The notes beneath the pieces are model-generated. The model worked only from the letters and a program-made list of their open reading frames with translations. It was not told the DNA's origin and searched no databases. The position numbers and the translations under genes were made by a program. From positions 1-43,946 of the forward strand of contig CALLFZ010000025.1 in NCBI GenBank assembly GCA_938010045.1: 43,946 nucleotides of DNA, in the 5' to 3' direction. This document shows, piece after piece, positions 8,569-16,029 of this stretch; positions within the stretch are counted from its first letter, which is position 1, and the number at the start of each line of letters is the position of its first letter. Source of the DNA: an uncultured bacterium. Its GTDB lineage: Bacteria > Verrucomicrobiota > Kiritimatiellia > PWTM01.

Positions 8569-9237
8569 ATGAGGACGGGCGGACGAATCGGAGTTTGGAT
8601 GGCGGCGGCGTGGCTGGCGGCGACGCTGGCGGGGGCGCAGGAACGACGCGCCGGCGTCGTCTTCGTGAACCTCGACCGGTGCTTCAACGAGTACTACAAA
8701 ACGCGCGTGGCCGACGCGCAGCTCAAGGCGCAAGCGCGCGAGTTCGAGGAGGAGCTGAAGACCATCGCGGGCGAACTCGAAAAGCTGCAGGGCGAATTCA
8801 ACGCGCTGCGGGAGGAGTCGCTCAACAGCGCGCTGAGCGACGAGGTCCGCGCCGCGAAGCGGACGGCGGCGGAGGAGAAAGTGTTGGCCATCCGAGAGCA
8901 GGAGGGGCGGGTGCAAAATTTCCGCGAGCGGCGCTCGAAACAGCTCGAGGAGCAGAGCCGCCGCATGCGTCGGGGCCTCGTGGGCGAGATCAAGGAAGTG
9001 ATTCAAAAGTACGCGCGGGACCGCGGACTGACGGCCGTGATTGACTCGTCCGGCACCACGTTCAACGGGGTCGAGGCGGTGTTGTACGTTGATGCGCGCA
9101 GCGACATCACCGACGAGATCGTGGAGGAGCTCAACAAGGGCGCCCCGGCTGAGCTGCCGCCGCTGCCGGGACCGGCGCGTGAGGGCGGGTCGGTGACCAA
9201 CCGCGCGGCGGGCTCCTCCGGCCGCTCGGCGCGCTGA
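8569..9237 (+). CDS. OmpH/Skp family periplasmic chaperone
   Basis: Skp-type chaperones hold unfolded outer membrane proteins on their way to BAM. This 222-residue protein has a signal peptide (MAAAWLAATLAGAQ), the family start VVFVNLDRCFNEYYKTRVADAQ, a long Glu/Arg-rich coiled coil (residues 50-140), and a C-terminal strand region (ARDRGLTAVIDSSG) that closes the body. A Pro/Ala/Gly-rich tail follows. It lies between bamA and lpxD, the classic bamA-skp-lpxD order, and its TGA overlaps the lpxD ATG. Confidence 0.88.
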   Translation: MRTGGRIGVWMAAAWLAATLAGAQERRAGVVFVNLDRCFNEYYKTRVADAQLKAQAREFEEELKTIAGELEKLQGEFNALREESLNSALSDEVRAAKRTAAEEKVLAIREQEGRVQNFRERRSKQLEEQSRRMRRGLVGEIKEVIQKYARDRGLTAVIDSSGTTFNGVEAVLYVDARSDITDEIVEELNKGAPAELPPLPGPAREGGSVTNRAAGSSGRSAR

Positions 9238-10301
9238 TGACCGCACCGCGGCTGACGGTGGCCGATCTGGCGGCCCGCTTGGGCGGCGAGCTCGAGGGCG
9301 ACGGACGGCCGCTCGTGCAAGGCGTGGCGGGGCTGCGCGAGGCGCGGCCGGGCGACGTGACATTCGTCGCCAATATGCGCTACGCCGGGCTCGTGGCGAA
9401 CACGCGCGCCTCGGCGGTGATCGTCGCGCGCGCGTGGGACCGCCCCTCGTCCGCGGCGCTTATCCGGGTGGATAATCCCGACGCCGCATTTGCGGCCACC
9501 TGCCAGATGTTTGCGCCGCCGCCTCCGCCAGATCCGAACGGCGTACATCCAACCGCGCTGATCTCGCCCCGCGCGCGGCTCGGGGCGGATGTCCGCGTCG
9601 GCCCGTATGTGGTTGTGGAGGATGGCGCCGAGATCGGCGACCGGACGGTGCTCATGGCGCACGCCTACGTCGGGCACGAAGTCGTGATCGGTCCGGACTG
9701 CCGCATCTATCCGCATGTTTCTATCCGCGAACGCTGCCGCCTCGGAGCGCGCGTCACCGTGCACAACGGAACCGTCATCGGAAGTGACGGCTTCGGCTAC
9801 GTTGCGGGCGAGGACGGCGTGAGGACCAAGATCCCGCAGCTCGGCATCGTCGAGATTGGGGATGACGTGGAACTGGGCGCGAACGTGACGGTGGACCGCG
9901 CGCGGTTCGGCCGTACGGTGATCGGCCGCGGGGTGAAGGTGGACAACCTTGTGCAGATCGCCCACAACGTGGTGATCGGCGACCACTCGGTGATCGTCGC
10001 CCAAGTCGGCATTGCGGGCAGTTCGGTGATCGGCTCGCGGGTGATCCTCGCCGGGCAGGTCGGCGTGGCCGGGCACCTGGAGGTGGGCGACGGCGCCGTC
10101 GTGGGCGCACAGGCCGGAGTCTCGAAGGACGTGCCGGCGGGTACGATCGTGCTCGGCTCGCCCGCGATTCCGATGGACAAGTTCAAGCGCCTCCACGCCT
10201 ACACGATGCGCCTGCCCGAGCTGCGGGCCGAGGTGGAGCAACTCGGGCGGCGTCTTGCGGCGCTGGAGGCGACCCTTAAGCCTCCGGCGCGCCCGACCTA
10301 G
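9237..10301 (+). CDS. lpxD: UDP-3-O-acylglucosamine N-acyltransferase
   Basis: LpxD adds the second acyl chain to UDP-glucosamine in lipid A synthesis. The 354-residue protein has the N-terminal uridine-binding domain (LTVADLAARLGGELEG, GDVTFVANMRYA), about ten left-handed beta-helix hexapeptide turns (residues 100-300), and a C-terminal helix. The active-site segment is VDNLVQIAHNVVIGDHSV, whose His matches the catalytic His of LpxD. Its ATG overlaps the ompH stop. The last 26 nt overlap the convergent tsaB gene. Its presence shows that the organism makes lipid A. Confidence 0.94.
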   Translation: MTAPRLTVADLAARLGGELEGDGRPLVQGVAGLREARPGDVTFVANMRYAGLVANTRASAVIVARAWDRPSSAALIRVDNPDAAFAATCQMFAPPPPPDPNGVHPTALISPRARLGADVRVGPYVVVEDGAEIGDRTVLMAHAYVGHEVVIGPDCRIYPHVSIRERCRLGARVTVHNGTVIGSDGFGYVAGEDGVRTKIPQLGIVEIGDDVELGANVTVDRARFGRTVIGRGVKVDNLVQIAHNVVIGDHSVIVAQVGIAGSSVIGSRVILAGQVGVAGHLEVGDGAVVGAQAGVSKDVPAGTIVLGSPAIPMDKFKRLHAYTMRLPELRAEVEQLGRRLAALEATLKPPARPT

Positions 10302-10986
10302 CGTCGGCGACGCCGGCCACGGGCGGTTGCAGATAGATCGGATTGGCCGGCGGCAGCGGACCGCCGTCGCGGCCGAGCATCTCGGCGCGACGAGCAAGAT
10401 GGCGTGCGCGCGGCACCAGGTCCTCCGGCCACCAGCGCCCGTCGACCGCGCTTAGGCCCGCGGCCAGCGCCAGGCGCGACCACTCCGCCGAGGCGCCGCA
10501 GCCCGCGGGCGGCACCTTCGAATCGAGCTCGCCGATTGGGCACAGACTCCACGTGCCGCACAGCTCGGCATCGCCCGCGTCGGTGCGCCGAACCCGCCCG
10601 TACCACGCCAGACCCCGGCGCGCGTCGCCGGCCACGACCGCCGCATCCACCGGCAGGCGCATGAGTAGCTCGTCGGCGATGGCCAGACCGCTGTCCACGC
10701 CGACCGTCGGCCTGGCCAGGGGCGCCGCGAACATGCGAATCGCCGCCAGCGCGATGCGAAGGCCGCTGTACGAGCCCGGTCCACGACCCACGGCCCAAAG
10801 ATCCACGCGATCGGGATGGCGGCCGTCCGAGAACAACAGCGCACGCAAATGATCGAACGCGGCGCGGTTGTCGCGCGGCGGCTGCGACCATTCCACCTCC
10901 GCGACAATCTCGCCCCGCTCCAGCCAGGCCGCGGAACCGATCGGGGCGGACAAATCGAGCGCAACGATGGTTCGCGGCGGCATCAT
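10276..10986 (-). CDS. tsaB: tRNA threonylcarbamoyladenosine biosynthesis protein TsaB
   Basis: TsaB partners TsaD and TsaE in making t6A at position 37 of ANN-decoding tRNAs. The 236-residue protein starts MMPPRTIVALDLSAPIGSAA, an ASKHA-fold beginning, and carries the signature VGRGPGSYSGLRIALAAIRMF at about residues 76-96. The start was chosen because its ATG overlaps the tsaE stop as ATGA (10986-10983). Starting further upstream would extend into tsaE. The C-terminal half is divergent, as is usual. The 3' end overlaps lpxD on the other strand by 26 nt. Confidence 0.9.
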   Translation of the reverse strand: MMPPRTIVALDLSAPIGSAAWLERGEIVAEVEWSQPPRDNRAAFDHLRALLFSDGRHPDRVDLWAVGRGPGSYSGLRIALAAIRMFAAPLARPTVGVDSGLAIADELLMRLPVDAAVVAGDARRGLAWYGRVRRTDAGDAELCGTWSLCPIGELDSKVPPAGCGASAEWSRLALAAGLSAVDGRWWPEDLVPRARHLARRAEMLGRDGGPLPPANPIYLQPPVAGVADARSGAPEA

Positions 10987-11414
10987 GATGGGTACTCCAC
11001 GCGAATGTGGCGGAGAGTCGGCTCCGGGCCGCACCGGATCTCAATGCGGATGGCATCGCCCGGGCAGAGGTGGGGGACACGGTCGGCCCATTCGATGATG
11101 CGAATCGCGTTGGAAGGCATCTCATCGAGCCCGAGCGAGGCGGCGTCGAGCGGATCGCTGCGCAGCCGGTACAGGTCCGCGTGAACGACCGGCACCAACC
11201 CGCGGTACTCATGCACCAGCGTGAAGCCCGGGCTGGCGACCGGATCGGTGACCCCCAGGGCTCGGCACAGGGCGCGCGCGAACGTGGTCTTGCCCGCGCC
11301 CAGCTCGCCGATCAGCGCGACGACATCCCCCGGGCCAAGATGAGCGGCCAGATCTGCCGCGATTCGGGCGGTGTCCGCCGGTCCATGCGAAATATGTTCG
11401 ACCATTCGGGACAT
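10983..11414 (-). CDS. tsaE: tRNA threonylcarbamoyladenosine biosynthesis ATPase TsaE
   Basis: TsaE is the P-loop ATPase of the t6A machinery. The protein shows Walker A GELGAGKTTFARALC, followed by SPGFTLVHEY and HADLYRLRSDPLD, which are the family motifs, and IIEWADRVPHLCPGDAIRIEI near the end. From ATG 11414 it is 143 residues. A second ATG at 11405 is also possible (MVEHISHG). The reading frame stays open upstream but that stretch does not resemble the family. It is translationally coupled to tsaB through ATGA. Confidence 0.92.
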   Translation of the reverse strand: MSRMVEHISHGPADTARIAADLAAHLGPGDVVALIGELGAGKTTFARALCRALGVTDPVASPGFTLVHEYRGLVPVVHADLYRLRSDPLDAASLGLDEMPSNAIRIIEWADRVPHLCPGDAIRIEIRCGPEPTLRHIRVEYPS

Positions 11415-11453
11415 TCGCGGGTCTCTTGTAGCGGGGGGGAACGCTGAAGAAAA

Positions 11454-11465
11454 GCAAAATTTTGC
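11454..11465. promoter_or_regulatory. Perfect 12-nt palindrome upstream of tsaE
   Basis: GCAAAATTTTGC is a perfect palindrome 40 nt upstream of the tsaE start, in an AT-rich patch that contrasts with the GC-rich surroundings. It could be an operator or part of the tsaE promoter. No function can be read from it alone. Confidence 0.25.
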
Positions 11466-11731
11466 CGAGCATTGACCCGTGGGCAAGCCGACTCCGCAAC
11501 GGCCACACACACTCGAGATCCATGTTTGACCCTTTGCGCGCAGAGGTTTCCCATCCTTGGACGCTTCCGAATCCATCTCGTCCAATCCTCGGACGGGCCG
11601 TCTTGTTCAGAATGACTTTTCTTCCGATCTGCGGCAGGGGCCTCGAGGTGCCTGCCGTGCCCCGGAGGTGCGAACCGCTGAGCGTCGGCTGAGCGTCGGC
11701 CACGGCGATGCAGCCGGCTCCACAGCTGTGT

Positions 11732-12323
11732 GTGCCTGTCCCCAGCAGCCGCCCCGCGACGTGCCTGTCCCCAGGGAGGCACCGAGCCGAATAAGCAATT
11801 TGCTCCGGCGAATTTTCGTTGCGGCTACCGCCGCCCCACCACCCATGTTCCCGTCACTCCCCAGAACACGTCCCACCGCTCCGCAACGCGCTCAGGAGTT
11901 TCTCGCTCGGCCGAGTGAGGACGCACCGTCGGGGGTCTTCAACTGGGGACAGGCACCCGAAAAGAAGTCACAGTAGATTGAAGGCGCGATTGTTGCGTTG
12001 GATGCGCATGTGCCTGTCCCCAATCGCCCACAGGGGTAGCCGACTGGGGACAGGCACCTGGCCACCCGGCACCTGGCCACCCACTGCGCTGACCCTTTTC
12101 CGTTTCCTGCGCCAACTGCGCTGAAAGAGGTGCCTATCCCCATTGGCGGAGGCTGACGCGAGGCGACGATCCCCGAGTGCTGGGCCGACAGTACGTGCCT
12201 CACCCGATCAGCTGTGTGTGCCTGTCCCCAGCGGCCGGCCCGCGACGTGCTTGTCCCCAGGGTTTGTCCCGAGGGCCGCGCCAGCGGCCGTCGCAGGTGC
12301 CTGTCGTAGGTGCCTGTCCCCAG
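11732..12323. repeat. GTGCCTGTCCCCAG short dispersed repeat cluster
   Basis: Forward copies are at 11732-11745, 11761-11774, 12010-12022, 12130-12142 (one mismatch), 12218-12231, 12247-12260 (one mismatch), 12297-12305 (partial) and 12310-12323. Reverse-complement copies are at 11943-11956 and 12044-12057. Spacing is irregular, from 15 to about 180 nt, so this is not a CRISPR array. Degenerate relatives occur near 15910, 15964 and 23828-24005. The motif looks like a mobile short extragenic repeat of the REP type, but no transposase is linked to it in the window. Confidence 0.8.
12053..12082. repeat. Perfect 15-nt tandem duplication
   Basis: GGCACCTGGCCACCC occurs twice head to tail (12053-12067 and 12068-12082). 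The first unit begins inside a reverse copy of the GTGCC repeat. This looks like slippage within the repeat island. Confidence 0.85.
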
Positions 12324-12467
12324 AGAGGCACCGGCGAATGGCGCGGGGTCGTTGGGGTCAACGATGTTCGCCTCCCTTCGCCGACGCCTGTATTTACCGC
12401 TCATTCCCCACAGCGCAATCGGCTCGCTGCGGCGGGGGCTGTCTGGCCAATTGGAGGCAGGTTGGAT

Positions 12468-15302
12468 ATGATAGAGAGTTTAATGGATTTCCACTGCCAA
12501 GGCCGCGAGACCAACGCGGCTGAGACGGCGCCCGCAACGGTCACGCGGCGGCTGGGCCGAACGCACTTCGGTCAACGGTCGCGCGTCGGCGGTGACCCCT
12601 CGCGCGCGTACCCGGCGCTGATTGCCGTCGCACTCTCGCTGCCGACCATCGCGCAAGCCGCATCCGCAGAAGGCACGGGCGGTGGAACTGACCTCACCTC
12701 GCGAATGATGATGTTGGCGATCCAGCTCGGCATCCTGCTGTTTGCGGCGAGGTTGGGCCGGATGTGGTTTGAGCGATGGAAGCTGCCCGGCGTCCTCGGA
12801 GAAGTCGCGATTGGGATTGCGATCGGACCCTATGCGTTGGGCGGTTGGCCTTTGCCCGCCCTCGGTTTCCCGCAGGGATTGTTTCCGGCCTTTCATGTAA
12901 CCAGCGGAGAGACGTTTGCAGTCACGCCTGAGCTCTATGGCTTCTGTACAGTGGCTTCGATCCTTTTGCTTTTCATGGTGGGCCTCGAAACGGATCTGGC
13001 GCTGTTTTTACGGTACTCACTACCGGGCGCCATGGTCGGCCTGGGCGGCGTGGCCGCTTCGTTCCTGTTGGGAGCGGGCATCGGATGTATGTGGCTTCCT
13101 CGGCTTACGGGCGAGGTGTACCGACTCACCTCTCCGCCGATCATCTTCATGGGGGTACTCTCCACGGCGACGTCGGTGGGCATCACCGCGCGCATCCTCT
13201 CGGAGGTCCGACGTCTCGATTCGCCGGAAGGGGTGACGATTTTGGCGGCGGCAGTGATTGACGATGTGCTGGGCGTGATCCTGCTGGCGACATCGCTGGG
13301 CGTGATCAGTTCCGGCGCGCGGGGCGGTCGCGCGAACTGGGCGGCCATCGGACAGCTGGTGTTGAAGACGTTTGGCATTTGGTTGGCCGCGACTACGATC
13401 GGGCTGTTGGCGTCGCGGCGGATCAGCGCGCTTTTGAAGATGTTTCGCGACCGAATGGCGATCGCGATGATGGCGTTCGGACTGGCGCTCATTGCGGCGG
13501 GGATTTTTGAAGAGGCGCATCTGGCGATGATCATCGGCGCGTATGTGACGGGGTTGTCGCTGTCCCGGACCGACATCAGCCGGATGATCGTCGAGCAGCT
13601 TCACCCGGTGCATGCGCTGCTGGTACCGGTGTTTTTCGTGGTCATGGGGATGCTGGTGGATGTGCGCGCGCTGATGTCGTGGCCGGTGCTTGGCTTTGGG
13701 GCGGTGTACACGGCAGCGGCGATATTCGCGAAGGTGGTTGGCTGTGGGATTCCGGCGTTGGGGTGCGGGTTCAACTTTCGCGGCGCGCTGCGCGTGGGGA
13801 TGGGCATGGTGCCGCGCGGCGAGGTCGCGCTGCTGATCGCCGGCATCGGCGTTTCGACCGGCTATTTGAGCCCGCAGGTGTTCGGCGTCGGAGTGCTGAT
13901 GACGATGGTGACGACGCTGGTGGCGCCGGCGGTGTTGATCCGACAGTTTCGAACATCGGCCTCGGGCACCCGCACCGCGCCCTCGGTGAACGAGCCGCCG
14001 CCGATGGTGGTGGAGTTTCCGACCGTCGAGACCGCCCGCTGGGTTGCGGCCCGCCTGCTCGAGCTCCTCGCGGGCGAGGGGTTTTTCGCCCACGAACTGG
14101 ATCCCGGCGGCGGCATTTACCAACTGCGCAAAGACGATGCGGTGATCACGTTCGAGCAGGATGGCACGCGGGTTGCGTTCCGGCATCGCCCCCGCGAAGC
14201 GGCACTGATCCACACGGCGCTTCTCGAGGTTGCCGCTGACTTCGAGCGAATGCTGGCCGAATTGCGAACACCGCTGGAATCGGCCTCGCTCTCCCGCGCC
14301 CTCGCGGGCGTGCAGGCCAATGGCCGACCGCTCTCCCTTCTGCCGACGGTGTTGCGGCCGTCGGCGATGGCTCCGCGTCTTCGGGGCGCCACCCGAGAGG
14401 ACGCGATCGCTGAGTTGGTTGAGTTGCTGGCGACGGCAGGGCTGGTGCGCGACACGGAGGAGGCGCGCCGCGTGGTGCTCGAACGCGAGGCCGTAATGTC
14501 CACGGGGCTCCAGCACGGTGTGGCGCTGCCGCACGCTCGGACGGATGCGGTGTCCGAGATTGTGTGCGCGGTGGGGCTCGCGCCGCGGGGGATCGAGTTC
14601 GGCTGCCTCGATAGTTTGCCCGCGCGCATCGTTGTGCTGACGCTCGCGCCGCGCAGCGGCCCCGTGCCCTACGTGCAGTTACTCTCCGAGTTGGGACAGC
14701 GATTGGACGCGCTAGGCCGGGTGCTGTTGCTCTCGTGCGAGACCGGCACGCAGATGTACGAGTGGCTGGTGACGCCGCCGCCGGCGGCGCCGGCGCGGCC
14801 GGACCTGCGCCCGGTCTCGAGCCCACTCGAATGGGCCCGCCGAATTCGTCGGTGGCTCCGTCCGACGCCAATCATGTTGCCGCATGTGTTTGTCACAGAG
14901 GTGGCGGGCGACACTCCGGAAGCGGCCATCCGGGACCTGATCGTTCGCGGTGCCCCTCGGCGAGCGGATTTTCCCGTCGAGGCGATCACGGAGGCGATCG
15001 TTGCCCGCGAACGAATGGCGCCGACCGGACTGGCGCGCGGTCTGGCGCTGCCGCATGCGCGTACGGAGCGGATCGCGGAGCCGTGGGTGGCGCTCGGTGT
15101 TCACCGGCAAGGGCTGGACTTTGGCGGCGAGGACCGGGTGCCCGCTCACCTCTTGCTGCTGGTGGCGCTGCCCCGTTGGCGGACGGATGCCTCGGTGCTG
15201 CGTAGCCTCGCGACCCTCGTCGCGCGAGTGGATGCGGTGGGCGTGGACCGCTGGAGAGAGGTCAAAACGCCTCGCGAAATGGCGACGTTGCTCAGCGATT
15301 GA
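12468..15302 (+). CDS. Cation/proton antiporter (CPA2) with two C-terminal PTS EIIA domains
   Basis: This is a 944-residue inner membrane protein. After an N-terminal hydrophobic, signal-like segment (ALIAVALSLPTIAQA), residues 80-490 form the Na+/H+ exchanger domain with about 12 membrane segments (PGVLGEVAIGIAIGPYALGG, VFFVVMGMLVDVRAL, MGMVPRGEVALLIAGIGVSTG). Two EIIA type-2 (fructose/Ntr-like) domains follow, each with its phosphorylatable His: GVALPHART (His about 689) and GLALPHART (His about 863). ATG 12468 is chosen because GGAGG sits 10 nt upstream. The frame stays open further upstream, but there it runs through repeats. Linking ion exchange to PTS phosphorylation is an inference. 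It stands alone between two repeat islands. Confidence 0.88.
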   Translation: MIESLMDFHCQGRETNAAETAPATVTRRLGRTHFGQRSRVGGDPSRAYPALIAVALSLPTIAQAASAEGTGGGTDLTSRMMMLAIQLGILLFAARLGRMWFERWKLPGVLGEVAIGIAIGPYALGGWPLPALGFPQGLFPAFHVTSGETFAVTPELYGFCTVASILLLFMVGLETDLALFLRYSLPGAMVGLGGVAASFLLGAGIGCMWLPRLTGEVYRLTSPPIIFMGVLSTATSVGITARILSEVRRLDSPEGVTILAAAVIDDVLGVILLATSLGVISSGARGGRANWAAIGQLVLKTFGIWLAATTIGLLASRRISALLKMFRDRMAIAMMAFGLALIAAGIFEEAHLAMIIGAYVTGLSLSRTDISRMIVEQLHPVHALLVPVFFVVMGMLVDVRALMSWPVLGFGAVYTAAAIFAKVVGCGIPALGCGFNFRGALRVGMGMVPRGEVALLIAGIGVSTGYLSPQVFGVGVLMTMVTTLVAPAVLIRQFRTSASGTRTAPSVNEPPPMVVEFPTVETARWVAARLLELLAGEGFFAHELDPGGGIYQLRKDDAVITFEQDGTRVAFRHRPREAALIHTALLEVAADFERMLAELRTPLESASLSRALAGVQANGRPLSLLPTVLRPSAMAPRLRGATREDAIAELVELLATAGLVRDTEEARRVVLEREAVMSTGLQHGVALPHARTDAVSEIVCAVGLAPRGIEFGCLDSLPARIVVLTLAPRSGPVPYVQLLSELGQRLDALGRVLLLSCETGTQMYEWLVTPPPAAPARPDLRPVSSPLEWARRIRRWLRPTPIMLPHVFVTEVAGDTPEAAIRDLIVRGAPRRADFPVEAITEAIVARERMAPTGLARGLALPHARTERIAEPWVALGVHRQGLDFGGEDRVPAHLLLLVALPRWRTDASVLRSLATLVARVDAVGVDRWREVKTPREMATLLSD

Positions 15303-15620
15303 TCCGCCCGTCGGCGTGCCCTCCTGGCGCGGAAGAGTCCGCCGGTTGGGAGCCGATTGCGCTGTGGATGGTTTTGATAGGTGAGCCGAGGAGGCTGACT
15401 GCGCGGAGGGCGAACATCTTCGTGATCGAACCGAACAGCCCCGGCTTCCGTGTCCCTCACCGGCGTCTCCGCCTCCCAAAAAGCCACTTCGAGATCGCCC
15501 TCTTTCCTCCTCAGATCGTTGTTCGTCGAGTTCCGGCCTGCGCTATACCGGGTGAGAGCTCGCGTGGCCTGCGATCGTCGAGCCGTAGGGTCGGGGTGGA
15601 AGCCGGCCCTCCAACGGCCG

Positions 15621-15649
15621 CTGTAGTTCCGCCGGTCCCCCGGCGGAAG
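15621..15649. repeat. REPIN-like half unit (single GCCGG hairpin)
   Basis: CTGTAG is followed by the hairpin TTCCGCCGG-tcc-CCCGGCGGAA. It matches the left arm of the two full units downstream but lacks the right arm. Confidence 0.7.
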
Positions 15650-15692
15650 ATCTGGGCAGTGGGCGGTGTGGCTCGCGGACGGGCCCGTCGCG

Positions 15693-15765
15693 CTGTAGTT
15701 CCGCCGGTCCCCCGGCGGAAAATTTTGGGCGAGAAAGCTCCGGCGACAGAGCGCCGGAGCTACAG
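15693..15765. repeat. REPIN-like element, copy 1 (73 nt)
   Basis: The unit is bounded by CTGTAG and its inverse CTACAG. The left arm is a TTCCGCCGG/CCGGCGGAA hairpin, then an AT-rich spacer (AATTTTGGGCGAGAA), then a second hairpin pairing GCTCCGGCG with CGCCGGAGC around ACAGAG. Two inverted hairpins with a spacer are typical of REP doublets (REPINs), which are moved by RAYT transposases encoded elsewhere. Confidence 0.8.
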
Positions 15766-15805
15766 TGCGAGAATGGGGACACGCACATGCGGGATCCAAT
15801 GGCCG

Positions 15806-15877
15806 CTGTAGTTCCGCCGGTCCTCCGGCGGAAAATTTGGGGAAGAATCCTCCGGCGGCAGAGCGCCGGAGCTACAG
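15806..15877. repeat. REPIN-like element, copy 2 (72 nt)
   Basis: This has the same layout and ends as copy 1, with a few substitutions and one length change in the AT-rich spacer. Compensating differences in the second hairpin keep it folded. A further partial right arm (CAGAGCGCCGGAGCC, about 15878-15892) follows directly. Confidence 0.8.
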
Positions 15878-16029
15878 CAGAGCGCCGGAGCCAGCTGCAA
15901 CGCGGCGACGCTGGGGACAGAGGATGGGAAGCCCACTCTTTGCCAACGCTTTGAAGTACTGCTCGTCCCCAACCGCGCAATCGGCTCTCCGGTTGGCCGT
16001 CCACAGTTGATCTTGTTAGGCTGCCGGGC

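Larger units (their letters stand above)
11415..12467. other. Gene-free island rich in short dispersed repeats
   Basis: This stretch of about 1.05 kb between divergently oriented tsaE and the antiporter gene shows no convincing gene on either strand. The open frames within it are low-complexity and their translations simply spell out the repeats. It holds about ten copies of a GTGCCTGTCCCC-type motif in both orientations and a near-identical pair of 54-nt blocks (starting near 11723 and 12209). The antiporter ribosome binding site GGAGG (12453-12457) lies at its right end. Confidence 0.7.
15303..16029. other. Gene-free island with paired-hairpin repeats
   Basis: No believable gene is seen in these roughly 730 nt on either strand. 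It holds two full REPIN-like units, one half unit and an isolated arm (15621-15892), plus degenerate GGGGAC/GTCCCC motifs near 15774, 15910 and 15964. A weak promoter-like pair, TTGGCC (15993-15998) and TTAGGC (16016-16021) with 17-nt spacing, precedes the next gene. Confidence 0.65.

Noticed and set aside
6496-9363. Open frame of 955 codons on the - strand opposite bamA and ompH
   Set aside because: Its composition is an antisense artefact (Arg/His/Ala-rich, no motifs), and the + strand genes are certain.
11732-12323. CRISPR array
   Set aside because: Repeats are only 14 nt, occur in both orientations and have irregular spacing. There are no cas genes.
12177-12467. Extended N-terminus for the antiporter starting at 12177
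   Set aside because: The added 97 residues are translations of the dispersed repeats. A good ribosome binding site sits before ATG 12468.
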